Source: JAPORK01 sp026710285
GTDB taxonomy: Bacteria > Pseudomonadota > Gammaproteobacteria > Pseudomonadales > Endozoicomonadaceae
Length of the DNA stretch: 64,000 nucleotides
Direction of reading: 5' to 3'
Assembly: GCA_965201045.1 (NCBI GenBank)
Contig: OZ241746.1
Span: 4,588,001-4,652,000 of the forward strand
Position 1 is the first letter of the stretch. Each line of letters starts with the position of its first letter. Below are positions 1 through 9,000 of the stretch, one piece after another. The position numbers and the translations under genes are program-made. Below the pieces are notes generated by a model. That model was not told where the DNA came from. It worked only from the letters and a program-made list of their open reading frames with translations, and searched no databases.

Positions 1-265
1 TTTTAGTTTCATCTTAACTCAAATGGCTGAGTACTTTATTTATACAAAATTATGGGTAGTTACACAGATATTTGATTTACAAAATTAATAAAATGTTGCA
101 TGTATATCCTGGCTTTAAATCACCTTATGCTATCTTTAAAAAGCTTACATATTTGGTATCAGACAATCATTGAGTGATACACAGATCAGTTTTTATACTT
201 ACCATCAGGCGCCAAAGCATTGAATTGAAAGCTATTTTAAGTGCTCACTCTGTTAATCGTTTATA
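1..265. other. Spacer downstream of gene 1, partial at the left edge
   Basis: This AT-rich stretch holds no convincing gene. Bases 1-90 (TTTTAGTTTCATCTTAA, then ACACAGATATTTGA) resemble the region upstream of gene 2 near 11676-11750. That suggests the start of another array member lies just left of the window. Bases of about 85-188 are a diverged copy of the spacer element seen between the other genes (AAAAAGCTTACAT ... ATACACAGATCAG). The post-stop hairpin of other members is reduced here to its right half, AAGTGCTCAC, with no good left arm. Confidence 0.55.
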
Positions 266-3200
266 CTATTTTTGTAATACTAAAATGAAGCGTTCTAAAA
301 GACTTACTCTTCTGCTCCCAAAACTTGCTTCAATGTTTCTTATCTGCTCTATTTCACGAACATAACCTACGTTATTGTTTTCAAATACGCTTGCAATTTG
401 TTGCAAATACAACGACATCCACTCAGTATTTTCTGAATTACTACCTATAACAATATATAGCCTACCACCTGGCCTCAGCAAAGCATGCGCTAATCTCAGA
501 TAACTGTTAACTGAAAACTCCTGAAGTATTTCGTCATAAACATTTCCACCTAATCTGTTTATTATATCTCCTAAAGGTACGTTAAGAGATATCAGGTAAT
601 CAGGTTGTAAGGCTTCAGAGTAAGCAAATGTAATAACACGACTATGATCACAAGGCATAGCCATGGATCTGCCACACCCCAAAACAGCTCGTTGAACAGC
701 AGCACCGGCATTACCTGCTGCTCCTGTCTCTTCACTACCTTCATCTCCTACATCTGTATCTGCTGCATCATTACCACCTCCGACTAACGCTTCATTTTCA
801 TATCCACTCTCTTCCTGTTTTTCTCCTCCTAAGTACAAAACACTTCTATAAATCGGAGAATTACCTTCTACTGCTTCTTCATAAGTTGGAGGTGCATCTG
901 CTACTGCATCTTCATAAGTTGAAAGTATACCAGTTGTTACTTTAACCTCCTCTGCAGCAGCTGCTGCGGCTTTTTCGCCTACTGCCACTGCTTCACCCCC
1001 TAATGTTGCCAGCAGACCTTCTGCAAATTCACCTATTCCTGCACCGAGAGCTATGAGTCCGGCTACAAATAATGCACCTCCATAAACCCTTCCGGTAATC
1101 ATTGAGGCTTGCTGCAAACCTTTGTTGGCAGGTTTTAATGCTGATGTAAAAGCCAATGTAGCCGGCGCTGCAAAAGCCATACCAATGGCAAAGGTTGGAC
1201 CAAGAGACAAACCCATGCCACCCCACATCAGTGACCTTCCAATCCCCTGGATAAACTTACTATGCGTCATGTTCATCCCCAGATTAAAAGCAGTGTTTGC
1301 CATTTTAAACATTTTGCCTAACCACTTTGGCATATTACCACTCGGATCACTATTCATAATCGGATTGTTGCCACCAAATGCATAACCATCACCGGCAGGA
1401 TCTTCACTGACAAAATAGCGTTGCGACGGATTATAGGTACGATTACCGGCGCCTAAAAACTGCCAGCCCGTTGCAGCATCGGTTATTTCACCATCAAACC
1501 CTCTTAATGTTTGTTGAAAGACAGGAACTGTTGTCTTTTTTTTTCCGTAAGACCACGCCATACCATAGGGACTATACACCTTGTGTTGTTGTACCGTCCA
1601 CTGTTTTAACGTTTTATCTTGTTTTAATATGCTGATTACATCGCCTTTATAATTGCTTTCGTTCCAGTCAGTAATCGTATTATCGGTGGTTCTAATCTCC
1701 GGTGACAGATAGCTAATTCTGTGTCTGTTATTCGCTGTATCGGTTACCACTTCACCGCTGAGTGTTCCTCCCTGATAAATCATCTGCCGGGTACCTTGTG
1801 TAGTTACAACTTTAACTTCTTTTCCCTGACCATCGTAATCATAACGGCTAACCACACCGGCACTATTAATCACCTGGGTTATTTGATTAAAAGGGTTATA
1901 ATTAATTTTATTTCCCTTACCATCAATGATCATATTTCCGCTTGTATCATAAACGAATGTATGAGTATCAGGTTGCTGATTATTCCATTGTGTACTGATT
2001 GCAGTTAATCGCAGTGGTATTTTAGTATTTGCATAGATATAAGACATTGTCTTAGTCAATGAATGCAACTGATCAGCTGAAGTATCAATTAATTTTTCAG
2101 TAACGCCTGCAATACGATTTAGGCGTGTAAATGTATAATCCTGCTGTATAATCGTTGGAGCTGCTTTCAGATTATCACCATCAATTGCAGTATCATGCGG
2201 ACAGAGTGTATTATCTCCCTCACAATTCATTGAAACCAAATTATCCATATGATCATAACGATAGTCTATTGTTGCCTGATGATTTTGATTATCACCATGT
2301 TGTAAATGGATAATATTTCCATCAGAATCATAAACAAAAGATTCAGTATGCAGTGGTTTTCCATTAAGAGTATCTTTTATTGTCTCAACTTGACCCCAAG
2401 GATTATACGTGAATAAACGTATCATACCACTGCCATATATCTTCTTAACTACACGGGAAAAAGAATCATAGACTAACTGTTCAAGTTGTGTTGTATTACC
2501 GGTATTTTCTTGATAGGTTTTTGTTAACGGTCTGAGTAGTTTGTCAGACATATAAATAATTTTATTATGCTGATAATCTGTATGACTGACAAGCTGATGG
2601 TAATTATTATAAATCAGCGTTTCAGCACTACTCGCATATCCGTTAATACCTTTATGTATAGTGTTATTTAATAGTCCGTCATCCCGATAATCATAAGTAG
2701 TAATGCCGGTATTATCAGTGACTGTACGTGGCTGGTGATTAAGATGATCATAACTAATTTGTAAGAGTACTTTGCCATCCATACTATCCTTTACAGCCAG
2801 TCCAATATTGTTATAAGACAAAGTAATATGATGCCCGTTAAATTTTTCAATACTATATAACTGACCATTAATATTATAATGATAAGTGGTTTTTTTACCA
2901 TCTTCTCTGGCTGACCATAATTTTTGACCCGCCATATTAAAACCTGCCGATGCCAACAGATACTGCCCTCCCTGTGCAGGCATAACCCAATGCTGAATAA
3001 CATGACCGGTCAGATCATAGACATTATGTATTCTGTCCCCTACAGGATTGATAATATCGGTTACCTGTCCAAGTGCATCATAGCGCTTTTGCACTATTTT
3101 TCCCATAGGATCTACAGTGCTGATAAGACGATCAAAACCATCGTAGGTCATTCTAGAAACTTTTGCCCCTGGCTGTTTATCTCCGGCTGTACACAGTACT

Positions 3201-5812
3201 CTGACAGAAGGCAGAATACCTGTTGTGGCAGGCAATACAATCTGTTTTGTCAGTTTCCCTGTCACACTGCTAAGACCTATCGCTACGGCAGTACGATTAT
3301 TCTGTACATCTTCTGTGTAGCGAACTGCACAGCGGTGTGCATTATCATAGGCAACTACCTGTGTTTCTCCGTCAGACAGATGTTTTCTGATCAGTCTTCC
3401 GGAAGGATCATAATCAAAGCGGGTAGTTAGTGCAACTGGCACCCCCTGACTCTGTGCATAATGTGTAGTCGCTGCCACTTCTCCTGCAGCATTGTAATTG
3501 ATTGTTGTTTGTTGCTGCCATAACCCAGGCTTAAGATGCCCCTGCAGATCAGTTTTTTCAATGTACGTTGCGAGTTTTCTTCCTGTACCATCAAAAATTA
3601 CTTTTTTCTGCATGCCATTGGGTGCAGTGACAATCACGCTGTTTTCATGTGCAGATAACTGATACTGATTCCGTGTTGTTACTTCAAACGGTGTACCTTT
3701 TGCATCAGTATGTGCTGTCAATCGACCCAGTTTATCATACTCAAAAGTTTGGATATTTTTTTTATCCTCAGAAATCACCCGTAGTGTTTTAGGAATAAAT
3801 AAGCTTTTTTCAGTTATTACTGATGATACAGTGTGCTTATTTGCTATATCAATATAATCCGAAATAGTTTCCGTACCCTGTTTATTTAAGATGTACTTAT
3901 AATGATGTATAACGGTCTTAACACTTCCTGCCGGAAGATCACTGCCGGTGAGTTTTTTCTGTTTTAATAAACCATAAGTCAATGGATTCTTTTTATCCTG
4001 ATAATAATGACTTATTTCTGTTCGTTGTTCATCACCACTTTGAACTTCAGTTTTATACAGTACCAGCGTATAACCCGGTTTATTTCTGTTATCTTCTTTT
4101 TGATAACTCATTGTTGTTATCACCGGGGTGAGCAGCGTACTGTTTTTTACTGGAGCAGGAAAAAGTTCTGTCCTTTCTGCTAAAGCAGCTACCGGCCAGC
4201 CAACTGCCGCAGCAGGGCATTGACTGTCACCACTCTGGGGACAGTACTTTGTTTCTGTTTTACGACCATAGCTATCGGTTTGACTGATTAACCGTCCGTA
4301 ATCATCATAACTTCTGTTAACTACGGTTTCTACCGGTGCAGACAGGTTATCTCCCCAGTTTTTAGTGACAACCTTCAGGGGCAGAGAATAAGTAGCCGGT
4401 AGTTGTTCAAAGGAAGTATGTGCACAACCATCCCTTTTATCTGTACGACAAAAATAAACTTCATTTTCACTGAGCAGCTTATTCATTTTATCACTAATGG
4501 TTTTAGTATCAATCAATAAATGATATTTGTTATACGTTCGGATCGTTTGTATCTGTCCATTGTCTTTTTTTGTCTGATAGGTATAAGCAGCAGGTGCTTC
4601 AAACAGCATATCTGTTTTTAAATTAGGTAGTTCAGTTAAACCGGAATTGAAACCAAGATAATCATGACTGTTACTGTTTGTTGAAGTGTAGCTGTAATTT
4701 ACATTCATTGGTGGCTGATTTGCACCGGGAATAACGCTGACTTGTTTAACAACACACATTGATGCAAATGGCTGAAATGGATGCTGGTCATTTGTAATAT
4801 CGGGTAATTTCATCGCATGACGACAATCATAAGTAAACTGTTTTTCCATTCCGGTAAAATAGTGAATACCTGTCAGCAGATCCTGATTGTTGTGATGAGT
4901 CTCATAACTTAAATGAACCAGTCCAGAATGATTGACAGCCTGTTGATTATTGCCCGGAAACCAGATATTACGTACTTCATCATTTTCTAAATCAATTCGC
5001 ATATTAACCGGATTACCCTGTACATCATAACTGGTAACCATCAGATAATTATTTTTTCTTGTCAGTGCTATTGAGTGACCATTATCATCGGTTATTCTTT
5101 CTAACAGATGGCTTCCGGGCATATATTTAAAATTGACACCCTCTCCATTTTGCTGCTCCATACGAATTTCATAACCGTCACGGTCTAAAATATCCTGCAA
5201 TCCGTTTGCAGATTTAATCACAAGATTCCCTTTTTTATTATTAGTAATGATGACGTCTTTTAGCTTGTGATACAATGGATGCCAGCTTCCATCAGGTCGT
5301 TGCTCCAGGAAAAAACTTTTTCCTCCGGCTGTGTTTAACTGATGCGTAACCGGATTATAATGTGTCAGATTCCATGCCCAGCCACACCCCAGATGGTCCG
5401 GATTACCTTTTGTACCACTGTTATAGTTCATCTCCAGATCAATATCAGGACCATGACCAAAATTACTCCGTAATAAGCCCGCCTTTATCGAAACCAGTAA
5501 CATACCTGTCCTCGGATCTACTTCACTATTTTCACTTTTAGCAAAATTAAAAGAATTAGACCAAATAGATAGATCACCACCTCCTGATCCACTTAGTAAT
5601 AATTGATGATGATTGGTTGTATTTTTTTTCTTTGTTATGTGTTTATCTAAATTATGTTGTTTTAATAATATTTTTTTATTAGTATAAGGACTATATTGAT
5701 ATACTTTGTTTTTTCCAATAGCTGAAGTCATTTTTCCAACACAGATAAATATAAAAAGGAACATGCTTATATAAATGTAAAGTCGTTTATTTGTTATTTT
5801 TATAATTTTCAT
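266..5812 (-). CDS. Gene 1: secreted YD-repeat (Rhs) protein with PPxY linker and methyltransferase-like tip
   Basis: The protein has 1,848 residues. The start is the Met of MKIIKITNKRL at 5812. The frame stays open 47 codons further upstream, but that extension lacks signal-peptide character, and gene 2 begins at the matching MKII. A hydrophobic segment (residues about 10-32) ending near TSAIG looks like a Sec signal peptide. A conserved N-terminal region, YD repeats, the core motif SEDPAGDGYAFGG and a hydrophobic Gly/Ala stretch follow. The linker reads TYEDAVADAPPTYEEAV, giving a PPTY motif. The tip has LGCGR, YDEILQEFS and LLRPGGRLYIVIG in the order of a class I SAM methyltransferase. Enzymatic activity is inferred from motif order only. 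An odd feature is Cys in GCGWAWN, where other members have Arg or His. It is the most diverged member together with gene 2. Confidence 0.93.
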   Translation of the reverse strand: MKIIKITNKRLYIYISMFLFIFICVGKMTSAIGKNKVYQYSPYTNKKILLKQHNLDKHITKKKNTTNHHQLLLSGSGGGDLSIWSNSFNFAKSENSEVDPRTGMLLVSIKAGLLRSNFGHGPDIDLEMNYNSGTKGNPDHLGCGWAWNLTHYNPVTHQLNTAGGKSFFLEQRPDGSWHPLYHKLKDVIITNNKKGNLVIKSANGLQDILDRDGYEIRMEQQNGEGVNFKYMPGSHLLERITDDNGHSIALTRKNNYLMVTSYDVQGNPVNMRIDLENDEVRNIWFPGNNQQAVNHSGLVHLSYETHHNNQDLLTGIHYFTGMEKQFTYDCRHAMKLPDITNDQHPFQPFASMCVVKQVSVIPGANQPPMNVNYSYTSTNSNSHDYLGFNSGLTELPNLKTDMLFEAPAAYTYQTKKDNGQIQTIRTYNKYHLLIDTKTISDKMNKLLSENEVYFCRTDKRDGCAHTSFEQLPATYSLPLKVVTKNWGDNLSAPVETVVNRSYDDYGRLISQTDSYGRKTETKYCPQSGDSQCPAAAVGWPVAALAERTELFPAPVKNSTLLTPVITTMSYQKEDNRNKPGYTLVLYKTEVQSGDEQRTEISHYYQDKKNPLTYGLLKQKKLTGSDLPAGSVKTVIHHYKYILNKQGTETISDYIDIANKHTVSSVITEKSLFIPKTLRVISEDKKNIQTFEYDKLGRLTAHTDAKGTPFEVTTRNQYQLSAHENSVIVTAPNGMQKKVIFDGTGRKLATYIEKTDLQGHLKPGLWQQQTTINYNAAGEVAATTHYAQSQGVPVALTTRFDYDPSGRLIRKHLSDGETQVVAYDNAHRCAVRYTEDVQNNRTAVAIGLSSVTGKLTKQIVLPATTGILPSVRVLCTAGDKQPGAKVSRMTYDGFDRLISTVDPMGKIVQKRYDALGQVTDIINPVGDRIHNVYDLTGHVIQHWVMPAQGGQYLLASAGFNMAGQKLWSAREDGKKTTYHYNINGQLYSIEKFNGHHITLSYNNIGLAVKDSMDGKVLLQISYDHLNHQPRTVTDNTGITTYDYRDDGLLNNTIHKGINGYASSAETLIYNNYHQLVSHTDYQHNKIIYMSDKLLRPLTKTYQENTGNTTQLEQLVYDSFSRVVKKIYGSGMIRLFTYNPWGQVETIKDTLNGKPLHTESFVYDSDGNIIHLQHGDNQNHQATIDYRYDHMDNLVSMNCEGDNTLCPHDTAIDGDNLKAAPTIIQQDYTFTRLNRIAGVTEKLIDTSADQLHSLTKTMSYIYANTKIPLRLTAISTQWNNQQPDTHTFVYDTSGNMIIDGKGNKINYNPFNQITQVINSAGVVSRYDYDGQGKEVKVVTTQGTRQMIYQGGTLSGEVVTDTANNRHRISYLSPEIRTTDNTITDWNESNYKGDVISILKQDKTLKQWTVQQHKVYSPYGMAWSYGKKKTTVPVFQQTLRGFDGEITDAATGWQFLGAGNRTYNPSQRYFVSEDPAGDGYAFGGNNPIMNSDPSGNMPKWLGKMFKMANTAFNLGMNMTHSKFIQGIGRSLMWGGMGLSLGPTFAIGMAFAAPATLAFTSALKPANKGLQQASMITGRVYGGALFVAGLIALGAGIGEFAEGLLATLGGEAVAVGEKAAAAAAEEVKVTTGILSTYEDAVADAPPTYEEAVEGNSPIYRSVLYLGGEKQEESGYENEALVGGGNDAADTDVGDEGSEETGAAGNAGAAVQRAVLGCGRSMAMPCDHSRVITFAYSEALQPDYLISLNVPLGDIINRLGGNVYDEILQEFSVNSYLRLAHALLRPGGRLYIVIGSNSENTEWMSLYLQQIASVFENNNVGYVREIEQIRNIEASFGSRRVSLLERFILVLQK
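881..892 (-). other. PPTY (PPxY) motif in gene 1
   Basis: Codons for Pro-Pro-Thr-Tyr lie inside APPTYEEAV. PPxY is the canonical ligand of WW domains such as those of Nedd4-family ubiquitin ligases. The sequence shows the motif. A role in host binding is inference. Confidence 0.6.
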
Positions 5813-6030
5813 ATTACAACTGAGCCTTATTAAGTTTATCTTTATAATGTTTACCTGTAGTAATGTAAACTCATCAGCATCTGATAGATATGTCCTGTTT
5901 TTACCCCCTCCTAACTCTCTCTTCAAAAGCTTGCCTGATTTAGCATCAGACAATCATTACGTTATGTACAGATTTAATACCAGCACTAAAACGTTGGGCA
6001 CTATTTATAGTGATCACTCTCTGTTAATTA
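5813..6030. other. Short spacer between genes 2 and 1, with a diverged spacer element
   Basis: At 218 bp this is the shortest spacer. Bases of about 5850-5975 are a diverged copy of the 131-bp spacer element (CTGTAGTAATGTAAAC ... AAAAGCTTGCCTGA ... GTACAGATTTAA). A weak hairpin, CACTA-TTTA-TAGTG at 5999-6012, sits after the gene 2 stop. There is no copy of the small opposite-strand ORF found in later spacers. Confidence 0.5.
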
Positions 6031-9000
6031 TTAATACGCTTTTTGAAATACCAACATGACGTTATGTATCCCGGGATTAAGTTCTGCATTTCCAAAATTT
6101 CCTATCACGTTTCTTATCTGTTCTATTCCGAAAATAAAACCCGTGTTATCTCTTCCGAATATAGCTGCACCGCTATCTGCATACGTCGACGCCCAATTAT
6201 CACCTGCATCAGAAGTCATCATAACATATAGCCTGCCACCTGGTCTCAGCAAAGTATGCCCTAATCTCAGATAATACTCTGATGCATACTCCTGAAGCAG
6301 TTCGTCATAAACACCTTCATCTACTATGTTTGTTACATCTTCTATAGGAGCATTCAAAAATAGCTGTACATCAGTTTCTATCAAATGATAATGAGAAAAT
6401 GTAGTAACAGTGGGATACCTACTGGGTGCAACCCCAGATGTGCCACCTCCCAAAATACCTCGTCGAACTGCCGGAATGTCATCAATAGCAGCGCTGCCAC
6501 CATTACCTGGAGTTTCACCTGTGGCTGCTACATAACTTGGAGGATCGTCTTCAGGCACTTCTTCAAGTTCTTCTTCATTTGGAGGAATATAATCATTTAT
6601 TTGTGGTCCATATTCATATTCATATTCATTAACTGGATAAGATATTGCTTGATCATAAGTTGGGAGTAGATCTGTTGCCACTTCTCCGCCTGCTGCCGCT
6701 GTTTCTCCGCCTACTGCCGCTGTTTCTCCACCCCCTACTGCCGGTGCTTCATTCGTTAATGCTGCCAGCAGACCTTCTGCGAATTCACCTATTCCTGCAC
6801 CGAGAGCTATCAGTCCGGCTACAAATAATGCACCTCCATAAACCCTTCCGGTAATCATTGATGCTTGCTGCAAACCTTTGTTTGCAGGTTTTAACGCTGA
6901 TGTAAAAGCTAATGTAGCCGGCGCTGCAAAAGCCATACCAATGGCAAAGGTTGGACCAAAAGATAAGCCCATACCACCCCATATCAGTGACCTTCCAATC
7001 CCCTGGATAAACTTACTATGCGTCATGTTCATCCCCATATTAAAAGTAGTGTTTGCTATTTTAAATATTTTGCCTAACCACTTTGGCATATTACCACTCG
7101 GATCACTATTCATGATTGGATTGTTGCCACCAAATGCATAACCATCACCGGCAGGATCTTCACTGACAAAATAGCGTTGCGACGGATTATAGGTACGATT
7201 CCCAGCGCCTAAAAACTGCCAGCCCGTTGCAGCATCCGTTATTTCACCATCAAACCCTTTTAATGTTTGTTGAAAAGCCAGAACTGTCGTTTTTTGTTTT
7301 CCGTAAGACCATACCATTCCATAGGGACTATAAACATTGTGTTGTTGTACAACCCACTGTTTTAATGTTTTATCTTGTTTTAATATGCTGATTACATCGC
7401 CTTTATAATTGCTTTCATTCCAGTCAGTAATCGTATTATCGGTGCTTTTAATTTCCGGTGACAGATAGCTAATTCTGTGTCTGTTATTCGCTGTATCAGT
7501 TACTATTTCACCACTGAGTGTTCCTCCCTGATAAATCATCTGCCAGGTACCTTGTGTTGTTACAACTTTAACTTCTTTTCCCTGACCATTATAGTCATAG
7601 CGGCTAACCACACCTGCATTATTAATCACCTGGGTTATCTGATTAAAAGGATTATAATTAATTTTATTTCCCTTACCATCAATGATCATATTTCCGCTTG
7701 TATCATAAATGAATACATGAGTATCCGTTCGCTGATTATTCCATTGTGTACTGATCGCAGTTAATCGCAGTGGTATTTTAGTATTTGCATAGATATAAGA
7801 CATTGTTTTACTCAATAAATGCAACTGATCAGATGAAGTATCAATTAATTTTTCAGTAACGCTTGCAATACGATTTAGTCGTGTAAATGTATAATACTGA
7901 TGTATAATCGCCGGTGCTTCTTTCAGATTACTACCACTCATTGTGGTATCATGTGGACAGAGTTTGTGATCTCCTTGACAATTCATTGAAACCAGATTGT
8001 CCATGCGATCATAACGATAATCTATTGTTACCTGATGACTTTGATCATCACCTCGTTGTAAACGGGTAATATTTCCATCAGGATCATAAACAAAAGATTC
8101 AGTATGCAGTGGTTTTCCATTAAGACTGTCTTTTATTGTCTCAACCTGACCCCATGGATTATAAGTCAATAAACGTATCATACCACTACCATATACCTCC
8201 TTTACTACACGAGAAAAGGAGTCATATGATAATTGCTCGAGTTGTGTTGTATTACCGGTATTTTCCTGATAAGTTTTTGTTACAGGTCTGAGTAGTTTGT
8301 CAGACATATAAATAATTTTATTTTTCTGAGAATCTGTATGACTGATAACATGGTGATAACTATTATAAGCCAGCGTTTCAGCACTGCTTGTATACCCATT
8401 AACACCTTGGTATATAGTGTTTTTTAATAGTCCGTCATCACGATAATGATAAGTAGTAATACCGGTATTTTCAGCCACTATCATTGGCTGGTGATTAAGA
8501 TGATCATAACTAACCTGTAAAAGTACTTTGCCATCCATACTATCCTTTACAACTAGTCCAATGTTGTTATAAGACAAAGTAATATGATGCCCGTTAGACT
8601 TGTAAATATCTGATAACTGACCATTAATATTATAATGATAAGTAGTTTTTTTACCATCTTCTCTGGCTGACCATAATTTTTGACCTGCCGCATTAAAACC
8701 CGCCGATGCCAACAGATACTGCCCCCCTTGCACAGGCATCACCCAATGCTGAATAACATGACCGGTCAGATCATAGACATTATGTATTCTATCCCCTACA
8801 GGATTGATAATATCGGTTACATGTCCAAGTGCATCATAGCGCTTTTGCACTATTTTTCCCATCGGATCTACAGTGCTGATAAGACGATCAAAACCATCAT
8901 AGGTCATTCTGGAAACTCTTGCCCCTGGCTGTTTATCTCCGGATGTACACAGTACTTTGACAGAAGGCAGAGTACCTGTTGTGGCAGGTAATACAATCTG

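Noticed and set aside
266..5812. Assignment as Tc-toxin component (TccC) or T6SS Rhs
   Set aside because: There is no TcA or TcB partner in the window and no PAAR, VgrG or adaptor gene. The N-terminus is a Sec-type signal rather than a PAAR or B-component fusion. Only the YD-repeat core is shared.
5813..5953. N-terminal extension of gene 1 to a start at 5953
   Set aside because: The added 47 codons lie in a relic of the spacer element, have no signal-peptide character, and are absent from gene 2, whose MKII start aligns with 5812.
8680..8991. A plus-strand frame of about 103 codons, repeated at the same relative place in most members (also near 14727, 20860, 26999, 33193, 51217, 57349)
   Set aside because: It lies fully antisense inside conserved YD-repeat coding sequence, and its conservation follows from that of the sense protein. 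No Shine-Dalgarno or own promoter was seen. The other antisense frames of 60-170 codons are rejected for the same reason.
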